This document shows positions 25,255 to 36,178 of a stretch of 64,000 nucleotides of DNA, piece after piece. Numbering within the stretch: the first letter of the stretch is position 1; every line of letters starts with the position of its first letter. Under the pieces are notes generated by a model. The model did not search any database. It worked only from the letters and a program-made list of their open reading frames with translations, and was not told where the DNA came from. The DNA lies in the NCBI RefSeq assembly GCF_001976065.1, contig NZ_MNAH01000001.1, positions 124,001-188,000 on the forward strand, written 5' to 3'. The position numbers and the translations under genes were made by a program. The stretch comes from Pseudomonas putida (GTDB lineage: Bacteria; Pseudomonadota; Gammaproteobacteria; Pseudomonadales; Pseudomonadaceae).

Positions 25255-26706
25255 TCAGAAGCCGGTTGGGGTGCGGGTGTGCCAGTCAGTGTTCAACTGG
25301 TACTGGTGCGCAACGTTGAGCAAGCGGCCTTCCTGGAAATACGGGGCGAGCAGTTGCACGCCGACCGGCAGACCGTCGACAAAACCGGCCGGCATCGACA
25401 GGCCTGGCAGGCCGGCGAGGTTGGCGGTGATGGTGTAGACATCTTCCAGGTAGGCAGCGACCGGGTCGCTGTTCTTGGCGCCGAGCTTCCAGGCCGGGTT
25501 CGGCGTGGTTGGGCCAAGGATGATGTCGACCTCGTTGAAAGCGGCCATGAAGTCGTTCTTGATCAGGCGACGGATCTTCTGCGCCTTCAGGTAATAGGCG
25601 TCGTAGTAACCGGCGGACAGCGCATAGGCACCGACCATGATCCGGCGCTGCACTTCCGGGCCGAAGCCTTCGCCACGGGAGCGTTTGTACAGGTCGATCA
25701 GGTTGACCGGGTTTTCGCAGCGATAGCCGAAGCGCACGCCGTCGAAACGCGACAGGTTCGACGAGGCTTCCGCCGGAGCGATCACGTAGTACGCGGGGAT
25801 CGCGTGCTGCATGTTCGGCAGGCTGATTTCCTTGACCACGGCGCCGAGCTTTTCCAGCTCCTTGACGCTGTTGTGGATCAGCTCGGCGATGCGCGGGTCG
25901 AGACCGGCGCTGAAATACTCTTTAGGCACGCCGATGCGCAGGCCTTGCAGCGAGCCGTTGAGGCTGGCGCTGTAGTCCGGCACGGGTTCGTCGATGCTGG
26001 TGGAGTCGTTCGGGTCGAAGCCGGCCATACCTTGCAACAATATTGCGCAGTCTTCGGCCGTGCGCGCCAACGGACCACCCTGATCGAGACTCGAGGCATA
26101 AGCGATCATGCCCCAGCGCGAAACACGACCGTACGTCGGTTTCAGGCCGGTGAGGTTGGTCAGGGCCGCAGGCTGACGGATGGAACCGCCAGTGTCGGTA
26201 CCGGTGGCTGCTGGTAACAGTCGAGCGGCAACCGCCGCAGCGGAACCACCGGACGAGCCGCCCGGTACATGTTCCAGGTTCCATGGGTTTTTCACCGCGC
26301 CGTAGTAGCTCGACTCGTTGGCCGAACCCATGGCGAATTCATCCATGTTGGTCTTGCCCAGGGTCACGGCCCCGGCAGCGGCCAGCTTGGCGACGACGGT
26401 GGCGTCGTACGGTGCTTTAAAGTTGTCGAGCATCTTCGAGCCGCAACTGGTGCGAATGCCCTGGGTGCAGAACAGGTCCTTGTGGGCGATCGGCGCGCCG
26501 AGCAGGGCGCCGCTCTCACCGTTGGCCCGGCGGGCGTCAGCGGCTTTCGCCTGCGTCAGCGCCAGGTCTTCGGTGAGGCTGATGAAACTGTTGAGCTGCG
26601 GGTCGAGCTGGGTGATGCGCGCCAGCAAGGCTTTGGTCAGCTCTTCGGAGGAAAACTTTTTATCGGCGAGTCCGCGGGCGATCTCGGCCAGAGTCAATTG
26701 ATGCAT
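25255..26706 (-). CDS. gatA: Asp-tRNA(Asn)/Glu-tRNA(Gln) amidotransferase subunit A
   Basis: 483 aa glutaminase subunit of GatCAB, an amidase-signature enzyme that releases ammonia from glutamine for transfer to the tRNA-bound amino acid. The Ser-cisSer-Lys triad is visible as Lys76 (PIAHKDLF), Ser151 in the glycine/serine-rich loop [12 protein letters not shown] and the nucleophile Ser175 ([11 protein letters not shown]). Its length is normal. It lies between gatC and gatB in one operon. Confidence 0.97.
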   Translation of the reverse strand: MHQLTLAEIARGLADKKFSSEELTKALLARITQLDPQLNSFISLTEDLALTQAKAADARRANGESGALLGAPIAHKDLFCTQGIRTSCGSKMLDNFKAPYDATVVAKLAAAGAVTLGKTNMDEFAMGSANESSYYGAVKNPWNLEHVPGGSSGGSAAAVAARLLPAATGTDTGGSIRQPAALTNLTGLKPTYGRVSRWGMIAYASSLDQGGPLARTAEDCAILLQGMAGFDPNDSTSIDEPVPDYSASLNGSLQGLRIGVPKEYFSAGLDPRIAELIHNSVKELEKLGAVVKEISLPNMQHAIPAYYVIAPAEASSNLSRFDGVRFGYRCENPVNLIDLYKRSRGEGFGPEVQRRIMVGAYALSAGYYDAYYLKAQKIRRLIKNDFMAAFNEVDIILGPTTPNPAWKLGAKNSDPVAAYLEDVYTITANLAGLPGLSMPAGFVDGLPVGVQLLAPYFQEGRLLNVAHQYQLNTDWHTRTPTGF

Positions 26707-26722
26707 TGCAGGCTCTTTCCCT

Positions 26723-27010
26723 TTAGTCGATGACTTTCGGAACCAGGTACAGGCCGTTTTCGACCGCTGGTGCGATGGACTGGTAGGCCTCGCGGTGATT
26801 GGTCTCGGTCACGACGTCCGCACGCAGGCGCTGGCTGGCTTCCAGTGGGTGGGCCAGCGGCTCGATACCGTTGGTATCGACTGCCTGCATTTCGTCGACC
26901 AGCCCGAGAATGCTGTTGAGGGCCGAAGTGATGTGTGGAAGATCGGCATCATTGAGGCCCAGACAGGCCAGATGAGCGATTTTTTCCACGTCGGAGCGTT
27001 CAAGCGCCAT
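26723..27010 (-). CDS. gatC: Asp-tRNA(Asn)/Glu-tRNA(Gln) amidotransferase subunit C
   Basis: 95 aa stabilising subunit of GatCAB. It wraps around the GatA-GatB interface. The pattern [18 protein letters not shown] near the start and [21 protein letters not shown] [19 protein letters not shown] in the middle are typical, with RADVVTE toward the end. First gene of the gat operon and divergent from mreB. GAGAATCCC precedes the ATG. Confidence 0.95.
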   Translation of the reverse strand: MALERSDVEKIAHLACLGLNDADLPHITSALNSILGLVDEMQAVDTNGIEPLAHPLEASQRLRADVVTETNHREAYQSIAPAVENGLYLVPKVID

Positions 27011-28259
<1,249 letters not shown>

Positions 28260-28292
28260 TTCGCCGGATCGCCTCTATGCTGTTGAGCGCGC

Positions 28293-28316
28293 AGGCGGCA
28301 CTTTGCAGTGCTGCCT
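28293..28316 (+). terminator. Hairpin between mreB and mreC
   Basis: AGGCGGCACT at 28293-28302 pairs with AGTGCTGCCT at 28307-28316 around a 4-base loop, with one G-T wobble. GTTCGCGTTT follows. It may attenuate transcription so that MreB is made in excess of MreC and MreD; that role is inferred. Confidence 0.45.
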
Positions 28317-28401
28317 GTTCGCGTTTATCTTCTGTCGTCTGCATCCAGGCCGGTTTGATGCCGTATGAATAAAGAGAACATTTGCCTGGGAGGAGCGGCT
28401 T

Positions 28402-29520
28402 ATTAAACCGCTTTTCACCAAGGGTCCCTCACTGGGCGTGCGCTTGTTGGTGCTGGTCGTGCTGTCGGTCGCGCTGATGGTGGTCGATGCCCGCTTCACA
28501 CTGTTCAAGCCAGTGCGTAGCCAGATGTCGCTGGTGCTGATGCAGTCTTACTGGATCACCGACCTGCCGCAGCGGCTATGGCAGGGTGTGGCCAGCCAGT
28601 TTGGCAGCCGCACCGAACTCGTCGCCGAAAACGAAAAACTCAAGAGCGAAAACCTGCTGTTGCAGGGGCGCATGCAAAAGCTTGCCTCCCTGACCGAGCA
28701 GAACGTCCGGCTGCGCGAGCTGCTCAACTCTTCGGCACTGGTCAACGAAAAGGTCGAAGTGGCCGAGTTGATCGGCATGGACCCCAACCCGTTCACCCAT
28801 CGCATCATCATCAACAAGGGTGAGCGCGACGGCGTGGTGCTCGGTCAGCCGGTACTCGATGCCCGAGGCCTGATGGGCCAGGTGGTCGAGTTGATGCCCT
28901 ACACCTCCCGGGTCCTGCTGCTGACCGATTCCACCCATAGCATTCCGGTGCAGGTCAACCGCAACGGCCTGCGCGCCATTGCCAGCGGCACTGGCAACCC
29001 GGAGCGCCTGGAACTGCGTCACGTCGCCGATACCGCCGATATCAAGGAAGGCGACCTGCTGGTCAGTTCCGGCCTTGGCCAGCGCTTCCCGGCAGGTTAC
29101 CCGGTGGCGACGGTCAAGGAAGTGATCCACGATTCTGGCCAGCCGTTCGCCATCGTTCGCGCCGTGCCAACTGCCGCCTTGAACCGCAGCCGTTACCTGC
29201 TGCTGGTGTTCAGCGACACCCGGACCGCCGAAGAGCGCGCCAACGATGCTGCCCAGGCCCAGGAAAGCCTGGATGCGCAGGGCGGTGGGCCGATCATTCC
29301 GGCGACCGTGCCGAGGCCAGCGGTTGTTCCTGCGGCTGTTACCGCTCCCGCTGCCCCAACTGCTCCAGTGGCCGCGCCGGCTGCCACGACCCCGGTCAAG
29401 CCTGCTACCAAACCAGCCGCGACCGCACCCGCCAAGCCACCGGCGGCGCAACCCGCCGCCGCCAAGCCTGCGGCCAAACCGCCAGTCTCCGCGCCGGCTA
29501 CTACCAGGGGACGAGAATAA
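28402..29520 (+). CDS. mreC: Rod-shape-determining protein MreC (probable ATT start)
   Basis: 372 aa from an ATT at 28402, which has GGGAGGAG 6 bases upstream. It gives M-KPLFTKGPSLGVR, aligning with the E. coli start MKPIFSRGPSLQIR. The first conventional start, GTG at 28438, would delete this conserved segment and has only a weak AGGG. One membrane helix (about residues 14-31) is followed by a coiled coil (ELVAENEKLKSENLLLQGRM) and the beta-domain MNPFTH-type core (GMDPNPFTHRIIINKG). Residues from about 294 form a proline/alanine/lysine-rich tail absent from many relatives. MreC is the periplasmic scaffold linking MreB to PBP2 and RodA. Its stop overlaps mreD by one base (TAATG). Confidence 0.93.
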   Translation: MKPLFTKGPSLGVRLLVLVVLSVALMVVDARFTLFKPVRSQMSLVLMQSYWITDLPQRLWQGVASQFGSRTELVAENEKLKSENLLLQGRMQKLASLTEQNVRLRELLNSSALVNEKVEVAELIGMDPNPFTHRIIINKGERDGVVLGQPVLDARGLMGQVVELMPYTSRVLLLTDSTHSIPVQVNRNGLRAIASGTGNPERLELRHVADTADIKEGDLLVSSGLGQRFPAGYPVATVKEVIHDSGQPFAIVRAVPTAALNRSRYLLLVFSDTRTAEERANDAAQAQESLDAQGGGPIIPATVPRPAVVPAAVTAPAAPTAPVAAPAATTPVKPATKPAATAPAKPPAAQPAAAKPAAKPPVSAPATTRGRE

Positions 29521-30011
29521 TGGTCGGTGCTACAGCTTCCCGAAACGGCTGGATCGTCTGGCTGACGTTTGCCATCGGCATGTTGCTAAGCGTATCGCCA
29601 CTGCCGCAATTCATGGAGATCTTGCGTCCCTTGTGGCTGGCCTTGCTGCTGGCGTTCTGGGCGCTGGCGCTGCCGCAGAAAGTCGGGATGGTCACGGCCT
29701 GGTGCCTGGGCCTGGCCGAAGATGTGCTGTACGGCACGCTGCTGGGGCAGAATGCCTTGATCCTGACGCTCATCACCTACTTGGTGCTGGCGCTGCAGCA
29801 ACGCCTGCGAATGTTCCCGATGTGGCAGCAGAGCCTGGTGATCCTGGTGATCTTCGGCCTCGCTCAGCTTGTGCAACTTTGGCTCAGCGCCCTGACCGGC
29901 AATCGTCAACCGACCCTGGCGCTGGTGTTGCCGGCCCTGGTCAGCGCGTTGCTCTGGCCCTGGATCAGCTTCGGTTTGCGCGGACTGCGTCGACGCTACA
30001 AAATCAATTAA
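29520..30011 (+). CDS. mreD: Rod-shape-determining membrane protein MreD
   Basis: 163 aa, five or six hydrophobic helices, e.g. WIVWLTFAIGMLLSVSPLP and PLWLALLLAFWALALPQKVG. The motif GLAEDVLYGTLLGQNALI is characteristic of MreD. It works with MreC in the elongasome and binds PBP2. The ATG shares its A with the mreC stop, so the two are translationally coupled. Confidence 0.93.
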   Translation: MVGATASRNGWIVWLTFAIGMLLSVSPLPQFMEILRPLWLALLLAFWALALPQKVGMVTAWCLGLAEDVLYGTLLGQNALILTLITYLVLALQQRLRMFPMWQQSLVILVIFGLAQLVQLWLSALTGNRQPTLALVLPALVSALLWPWISFGLRGLRRRYKIN

Positions 30012-30044
30012 TTCGCTCAGGCATTCAGACAGGGAGAGGTCTTG

Positions 30045-30641
30045 ATGAAACGGTTATACCTCGCCTCTGGCTCGCCACGTCGGCGTGAACTGCTCACGCA
30101 GATCGGCGTACCGTTTTGCGCCATCAGTGCGGATATCGACGAAACCCCTTTGACTCACGAATCCCCTTCGGCCTATGTCGAGCGCCTGGCGCGCGGCAAG
30201 GCCGAGGCCGGGCGCGGCGCGATCGCGTCTGACGTCCAGTGCTGTGTGCTCGGTGCCGACACCGCTGTGGTGCTCGACGGAAAAATTCTTGGCAAACCAG
30301 TTGATGAACCTGACGCGTGCGCCATGCTGAAGATGTTGTCCGGGCGCGAGCATCAGGTCCTCACGGCTATTGCAGTGCTCGACGGCGAGCGTTGCGAGTC
30401 TCGAGTGGTCACCAGCCAGGTACGTTTTCGTCATATCAGCCCTGATGAAGCCGCCGCCTACTGGGCCAGCGGCGAACCGCGGGACAAGGCCGGTGGATAT
30501 GGCATTCAAGGACTGGGTGCGGTGTTTGTCGCCGGGCTCACTGGAAGTTACTCGGCGGTGGTTGGATTGCCGCTGTGCGAAACCGCGGAACTGCTCGGCC
30601 ATTTCGGCATACCCTGTTGGCAACCCCATAACGCGCGCTAA
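30045..30641 (+). CDS. Maf-family nucleoside triphosphate pyrophosphatase (YhdE type)
   Basis: 198 aa. The P-loop-like [12 protein letters not shown], the acidic [16 protein letters not shown] and [10 protein letters not shown] are Maf hallmarks. YhdE-type enzymes hydrolyse dTTP, UTP and modified pyrimidine nucleotides, removing non-canonical bases or slowing division. The position right after mreD and before rng is the same as for yhdE in E. coli. The ATG at 30045 follows GGGAGAGG; a TTG three bases earlier is less likely. Confidence 0.92.
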   Translation: MKRLYLASGSPRRRELLTQIGVPFCAISADIDETPLTHESPSAYVERLARGKAEAGRGAIASDVQCCVLGADTAVVLDGKILGKPVDEPDACAMLKMLSGREHQVLTAIAVLDGERCESRVVTSQVRFRHISPDEAAAYWASGEPRDKAGGYGIQGLGAVFVAGLTGSYSAVVGLPLCETAELLGHFGIPCWQPHNAR

Positions 30642-30689
30642 GCGTTGTATCCGGCCATTATCGTGAACATGCCTGAACGAGACCCTGCC

Positions 30690-32147
30690 ATGAGTGAAGA
30701 GATCCTGATCAACATCACGCCGATGGAATCGCGCGTGGCGGTGGTCGAAAACGGTGTCCTGCAAGAAGTTCATGTCGAGCGCACGCAAAAACGCGGGATC
30801 GTCGGCAACATCTACAAGGGCAAAGTCGTGCGGGTATTGCCGGGCATGCAGGCGGCGTTTGTCGATATCGGCCTGGACCGCGCCGCATTCATTCATGCGT
30901 CGGAAATCTCCCTGCGTGAAGGTCCGGCCGTCGAGAGCATCAGCGCGCTGGTGCACGAAGGCCAGAGCCTGGTCGTGCAAGTCACCAAGGACCCGATTGG
31001 CTCCAAAGGTGCGCGCCTGACGACGCAACTGTCGATCCCTTCGCGCTACCTGGTGTACATGCCGCGCACCGCCCACGTGGGTATTTCGCTGAAGATCGAA
31101 GACGAAGCCGAGCGCGAACGGCTCAAGCAAGTGGTGACCGATTGCGTCGCCAAAGAGGGCATCAAGGAAGCGGGCGGTTTCATACTGCGCACGGCGGCCG
31201 AAGGTGCCGGGGCCGATGAAATCCTCATGGACATCCGCTATCTGCGCAGGTTGTGGGACCAGATCAGCGAGCAGATCAAGACTATCAGCGCTCCCAGCGT
31301 GATCTACGAAGACCTTGGCCTGGCGCTGCGCACGCTACGGGACCTGGTGAGCCCGAAGATCGAGAAAATTCGCATCGACTCCCGGGAAACCTTCCAGAAA
31401 ACTACGCAGTTCGTCGCCGAACTGATGCCGGAAATCGCCGATCGTCTGGAGCATTATCCGGGCGAACGACCGATTTTCGACCTGTATGGCGTCGAAGATG
31501 AAATTCAGAAAGCCCTGGAGCGCAAAGTCCCGCTCAAGTCCGGCGGTTACCTGGTGGTCGACCCGGCAGAGGCCATGAGCACCATCGACGTCAACACCGG
31601 GGCGTTCGTGGGGCATCGCAATCTTGAAGAAACCATCTTCAAGACCAACCTCGAAGCCGCGACCGCCATTGCCCGTCAACTGAGGCTGCGCAACCTGGGC
31701 GGGATCATCATCATCGACTTCATCGACATGGTAGATGAAGAGCACCAGCGCCAGGTGTTGCGCACCCTCGAGAAGCAACTGGAGCGCGACCACGCCAAGA
31801 CCAACATCATCGGCATCACCGAGTTGGGCCTGGTACAGATGACACGCAAGCGCACCCGCGAAAGCCTTGAACAGGTCCTGTGCGAGCCGTGCACCAGCTG
31901 CCAGGGGCGCGGCAAGCTGAAAACTCCGGAAACCATTTGCTATGAAATCTTTCGCGAAATCCTTCGTGAGGCGCGCGCCTATCAGGCGGAAGGCTATCGT
32001 GTACTGGCGAACCAGAGAGTCGTCGACCGCCTGCTCGATGAAGAGTCGGGCAACGTCGCCGAACTTGAAGTGTTCATCGGGCGCACCATCAGGTTCCAGG
32101 TCGAAACCATGTATTCCCAGGAACAATACGACGTAGTGCTGCTCTGA
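30690..32147 (+). CDS. rng: Ribonuclease G
   Basis: 485 aa endoribonuclease of the RNase E/G family, for 16S rRNA 5' end maturation and mRNA decay. The S1 domain is at about residues 35-125 (RGIVGNIYKGKVVRVLPGMQAAFVDIG). The DNase I-like catalytic part includes DVNTGAFVG and the metal-binding Asp in IIIDFIDM. The zinc-link region is CEPCTSCQGRGK. It lacks the long C-terminal scaffold of RNase E, so RNase G is the right member. The start MSEEILIN at 30690 is chosen by family length; the frame upstream to 30645 is not conserved. Confidence 0.96.
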   Translation: MSEEILINITPMESRVAVVENGVLQEVHVERTQKRGIVGNIYKGKVVRVLPGMQAAFVDIGLDRAAFIHASEISLREGPAVESISALVHEGQSLVVQVTKDPIGSKGARLTTQLSIPSRYLVYMPRTAHVGISLKIEDEAERERLKQVVTDCVAKEGIKEAGGFILRTAAEGAGADEILMDIRYLRRLWDQISEQIKTISAPSVIYEDLGLALRTLRDLVSPKIEKIRIDSRETFQKTTQFVAELMPEIADRLEHYPGERPIFDLYGVEDEIQKALERKVPLKSGGYLVVDPAEAMSTIDVNTGAFVGHRNLEETIFKTNLEAATAIARQLRLRNLGGIIIIDFIDMVDEEHQRQVLRTLEKQLERDHAKTNIIGITELGLVQMTRKRTRESLEQVLCEPCTSCQGRGKLKTPETICYEIFREILREARAYQAEGYRVLANQRVVDRLLDEESGNVAELEVFIGRTIRFQVETMYSQEQYDVVLL

Positions 32148-32223
32148 GTTGCTGCGTCTTGAATTTTCCTGAACGGCTGGCTTCAGCTTTCTGCAAAACT
32201 TTTGCCATGGGGAGCCAACTGAC

Positions 32224-35200
32224 ATGGAGCGTCTGACACGCATATTGGCCGCACTGACCCGCTGGGGTCTGGGCCTGTGCGCGTTGGTTTTGGTATTGAT
32301 GGCGGTGTACGTCAGCCTTGGCCGGGAACTGGCGCCACTGGTGGCCGAGTACCGTAGCGAAGTCGAAACCAAGGCCAGCGAGGCCTTGGGCATGCCCCTG
32401 CAAATCGGTGAGTTGAAAGGCAGCTGGAGTGGCTTTGCGCCGATACTGTCGGCTCACGATGTAACGGTAGGCGAGGGTGCCAATGCCCTGCACCTGGATC
32501 AGGTGCGGGCTATCCCGGACCTGTGGGCCAGTCTGCTGGCACGGGACGTGCGCCTTGCCAGGCTGGAACTCGATGGCCTGAAGATCAGCCTCAAGCAAGG
32601 CGATGATGGCAATTGGGCGCTGGAAGGTTTGCCGGTTAAGGATGATCAACCCCTCGACCCGGAGCAGTTGCTCAATCGCATGCAAATGATCCAGCAGCTG
32701 TCGGTACTCGACAGCCAGGTCACGTTGCAGCCGTGGGGGGAATCACCGCTGACACTGACGTACGTCGGCTTGAGTCTGAAAACCGGCGCCGCCCGCCAGC
32801 GCCTCGATGTCCGCTTGACCCTGCCCGATGGACAGCCGGTGGCCATGAGTTTGCGTAGCCGCATTCGTGCCAGCGAATGGAAGGACGGCGAGGTCGAAGT
32901 CTATGCGAGCCTGCCGCAAAGCGACTGGTCGAAATGGTTGCCCGAAACCCTGACCCAGCAATGGAATTTCTCTGAGATCAAGGCCGGCGGCGAGCTGTGG
33001 GTGACCTGGGGCAAGGGCGCCTTGCAAAGTGCCGCCGTTCGTGTGAATGCGCCCCGACTCAAGGGGGCCTATGCCGAGCGCAAGCCGATCCAGATCAACA
33101 ATCTGGCGCTCAACGGTTATTTCCAGCGCAGCGCTGAGGGCATGCTGGTCACGGTGGATTCCCTGGCCATGAACCTGGGCGAGAACCGTTGGGAATCACG
33201 CCTGCAATTCAAGCAGACCACGGCCGCCGACAGCACGCAAAACCTCTGGCACCTGCAAGCCGATCGCCTAGACCTGACGCCTCTCACTCCGCTGCTCAAC
33301 GCCCTGGCGCCATTGCCGGAAGGCGTTGCCACGGTGGTCGAGCGGCTCAACGTCACCGGTGGACTGCGCAACGTCCTGATCGATGTGAAACCCAATGCCA
33401 CCGACGACAGCAGGTTCAGCTTCGCGGCCAACCTTGATCACGTCGGTTTTGACGCGTATCACGGCGCGCCGGCGGCACGCAATGTCTCGGGCAGCATCAG
33501 TGGCGACCTTGGCCATGGCGAGTTGCGCATGGACAGCAAGGATTTCATGCTGCACCTGGACCCGATTTTCGCCAAGCCATGGCAATACATCCAGGCCAAC
33601 GCGACCTTGACCTGGAAGCTCGACAAGGAAAGTTTCACCCTGGTTGCGCCCTACCTGAAAGTGCTGGGCGAGGAGGGCAAGATTGCCGGCGACTTCCTGA
33701 TCCGCCTGTTTTTCGATGGCGCCCGGGAAGACTACATGGACCTGCGGGTCGGTATGGTCGAGGGCGACGGTCGCTACACCGCCAAGTACTTGCCGACCGT
33801 CCTCAGTCCGGCGCTGGACGAATGGCTGCGTACCGCGATTCTCAAAGGTGCGGTGGACCAGGGTTTCTTCCAGTATCAGGGCTCGTTGAATCATGGTGCG
33901 CAGGAAACGGCCCGCAGCATCAGCCTGTTTTTCAAGGTCCACGATGCCGAGCTGGCGTTTCAGCCTGGCTGGCCGCATGTCGGCAAGGTCACGGGTGATG
34001 TGTTCGTCGAAGACAGTGGCGTGCGGGTTCTGGCCAGCCAGGGGCAGTTGCTCGACACCCAGGTGCGCGACATCTACGTCAGTATTCCCCACGCGCCTGC
34101 CGGGCAGAACAGCCATTTGTTTCTTGATGGCGCGTTCGCAGGCGGATTGGGCGATGGCCTGAAAATTCTCAAGGAAGCGCCAATAGGCACTGCCGAGACT
34201 TTCGCTGGCTGGGAAGGTGAGGGCGACCTGCAAGGCAAGCTGAAGCTGGATATTCCGCTGGCCAGGGGCGAACAGCCGAAGATCCTGGTCGACTTCAAGA
34301 CGGCCAAGGCGCGCTTGAAACTGCCGGATCCCCCCCTTGAGCTGACTCAGCTCAAAGGTGACTTCCGTTTCGACAGCAGCAAAGGCTTGAGTGGACAGAA
34401 CATCAGCGCCCGCGCCTTTGATAAACCGGTAACTGCGCAGATTTTCGCCGAGGGTCGCGAAGGTAAGCTCAACACCCGGGTCACCGCTTCCGGACAGGTC
34501 GAGGTCAAGAAGCTCTCGGAGTGGCTGAGCGTGACCCAGCCGTTGCCGGTCAGTGGCGTGATCCCGTATCAACTGCAACTGACCCTCAACGGCGCCGACA
34601 GCCAGTTGATGGTCAATTCCAGTCTCAGGGGTGTCACCGTCGACCTGCCAGCGCCATTTGGCCTGTCGGCGGATGCCGGACGCGACACCTCCTTTCGCAT
34701 GACCCTGCAAGGCGAAGAGCGACGCTATTGGGTGAACTACGGTGAACTGGCGAACTTCACGTTTGCCGCTCCTGCCAACAATTTTGCCAACGGCCGCGGC
34801 GAGTTGTTCCTCGGCAATGGCAATGCAATGCTGCCCGGTGCCAAGGGCCTGCGGATTCGTGGCACGCTGTCGGAACTGGATGTCGGCCCGTGGCAGGATC
34901 TGGTGAGCAAGTATGTCGGGCAAGACCCCGGCGGCAATGCCAAGCAGTTGCTCAGCGGGGCGGACATCAAGGTCGGCAAGCTCAGCGCTTTTGGCACCAC
35001 GCTGGACCAGGCCGCGGTGCAACTGACACGCAAGCCGTCCGCCTGGGCCTTGCAACTCGACAGCCAGCAGGTCAAGGGCAACGCTAGCTTCCCCGATGCC
35101 AAAGCCGCACCGATGGTGATCAACCTGCAGACCGTGCGGCTGCCAGCACCTGATCCGACTGTGCTGGCCGATGAAAACTCGCCGGACCCCCTGGCCTCGG

Positions 35201-36027
35201 TGGACCCGAAGAAGATCCCGGCGCTGGATATCATCATCAACCAGTTGTACCAGGGCAACGACCTGGTCGGCGCCTGGTCGCTGAAGGTGCGTCCGACGGC
35301 CAAGGGTATTGCGCTCAACTCGCTGGACATGGGCCTCAAGGGCATCCTGTTGCAGGGCAGCGGCGGTTGGGAAGGCGCGCCCGGCGCCAGTTCCAGCTGG
35401 TACAAGGGACGGATCAGCGGCAAGAATCTCGCGGATGTGCTCAAGGGTTGGGGCTTCGCCCCGAGCGTCACCAGCCAGGAATTTCACTTGGATGTCGATG
35501 GCCGCTGGCCCGGCTCGCCGGCATGGCTGGCCACCAAGCGCTTCTCCGGCACGCTCGATGCCTCGCTCAATGAAGGCCAGTTTGTCGAGGTTGAAGGCAG
35601 TGCCCAGGCGTTGCGGGTGTTTGGCCTGCTCAACTTCAACTCGATTGGCCGCCGCTTGCGTCTGGATTTCTCCGACCTGTTCGGCAAAGGCCTGAGCTAT
35701 GACCGGGTCAAGGGCCTGCTGGTGGCGACCAACGGGGTGTACGTGACCCGCGAACCTATCCGATTGACGGGCCCGTCCAGCACCATCGAGCTCAACGGCA
35801 CTCTGAACATGGTGGCCGATCAGATCGATGCGAAATTGATGGTGACCTTGCCGGTGACCAACAACCTGCCGATTGCCGCACTGATCGTCGGTGCACCGGC
35901 CATCGGCGGGGCGCTGTTCCTGATCGACAAGCTGATCGGTGACCGTGTGTCGCGTTTTGCCAGCGTGAAGTACACCGTCAAGGGGCCGTGGAAAGAGCCG
36001 AAAATCACCTTCGATAAAGCTTTTTGA
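32224..36027 (+). CDS. yhdP: YhdP-family AsmA-like phospholipid-transport protein
   Basis: 1267 aa, one of the largest proteins here. A single N-terminal membrane helix (about residues 12-36, LGLCALVLVLMAVYVSLG) anchors a long periplasmic repeating beta-groove, ending in the AsmA2 C-terminal region (LLNFNSIGRRLRLDFSDLFGKGLSYDRVKG). YhdP with TamB and YdbH moves phospholipids to the outer membrane and supports envelope permeability control. GGGGAG precedes the ATG. Rng-YhdP-nitrilase-TldD order is as in many gamma-proteobacteria. The frame is intact throughout. Confidence 0.93.
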   Translation: MERLTRILAALTRWGLGLCALVLVLMAVYVSLGRELAPLVAEYRSEVETKASEALGMPLQIGELKGSWSGFAPILSAHDVTVGEGANALHLDQVRAIPDLWASLLARDVRLARLELDGLKISLKQGDDGNWALEGLPVKDDQPLDPEQLLNRMQMIQQLSVLDSQVTLQPWGESPLTLTYVGLSLKTGAARQRLDVRLTLPDGQPVAMSLRSRIRASEWKDGEVEVYASLPQSDWSKWLPETLTQQWNFSEIKAGGELWVTWGKGALQSAAVRVNAPRLKGAYAERKPIQINNLALNGYFQRSAEGMLVTVDSLAMNLGENRWESRLQFKQTTAADSTQNLWHLQADRLDLTPLTPLLNALAPLPEGVATVVERLNVTGGLRNVLIDVKPNATDDSRFSFAANLDHVGFDAYHGAPAARNVSGSISGDLGHGELRMDSKDFMLHLDPIFAKPWQYIQANATLTWKLDKESFTLVAPYLKVLGEEGKIAGDFLIRLFFDGAREDYMDLRVGMVEGDGRYTAKYLPTVLSPALDEWLRTAILKGAVDQGFFQYQGSLNHGAQETARSISLFFKVHDAELAFQPGWPHVGKVTGDVFVEDSGVRVLASQGQLLDTQVRDIYVSIPHAPAGQNSHLFLDGAFAGGLGDGLKILKEAPIGTAETFAGWEGEGDLQGKLKLDIPLARGEQPKILVDFKTAKARLKLPDPPLELTQLKGDFRFDSSKGLSGQNISARAFDKPVTAQIFAEGREGKLNTRVTASGQVEVKKLSEWLSVTQPLPVSGVIPYQLQLTLNGADSQLMVNSSLRGVTVDLPAPFGLSADAGRDTSFRMTLQGEERRYWVNYGELANFTFAAPANNFANGRGELFLGNGNAMLPGAKGLRIRGTLSELDVGPWQDLVSKYVGQDPGGNAKQLLSGADIKVGKLSAFGTTLDQAAVQLTRKPSAWALQLDSQQVKGNASFPDAKAAPMVINLQTVRLPAPDPTVLADENSPDPLASVDPKKIPALDIIINQLYQGNDLVGAWSLKVRPTAKGIALNSLDMGLKGILLQGSGGWEGAPGASSSWYKGRISGKNLADVLKGWGFAPSVTSQEFHLDVDGRWPGSPAWLATKRFSGTLDASLNEGQFVEVEGSAQALRVFGLLNFNSIGRRLRLDFSDLFGKGLSYDRVKGLLVATNGVYVTREPIRLTGPSSTIELNGTLNMVADQIDAKLMVTLPVTNNLPIAALIVGAPAIGGALFLIDKLIGDRVSRFASVKYTVKGPWKEPKITFDKAF

Positions 36028-36073
36028 AAAACCACTCCGAAGGCCTATGGAGTAGCATGGCCTTACCCGCCCT

Positions 36074-36145
36074 TGTAGGCGCTGCCGCAGGCTGCGATCT
36101 TTTCAAGGCCACATCAAAAGATCGCAGCCTGCGGCAGCGCCTACA
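36074..36145. repeat. Perfect 30-base inverted repeat (GTAGGCGCTGCCGCAGG type)
   Basis: Arms at 36074-36103 and 36116-36145 are perfect inverted copies with a 12-base centre. The repeat family, containing GGCGCTGCCGCAGGCTGCGA, is different from all other REPs in the window. It lies between yhdP and the nitrilase gene and could fold into a very stable RNA stem. Confidence 0.9.
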
Positions 36146-36178
36146 GGTATGTGTTGATTTCCAGATAAGGGTAAGGCC

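Noticed and set aside
33268..35487. Long minus-strand open frame (739 codons) opposite yhdP
   Set aside because: It lies wholly inside yhdP, lacks a ribosome-binding site and resembles no protein family.
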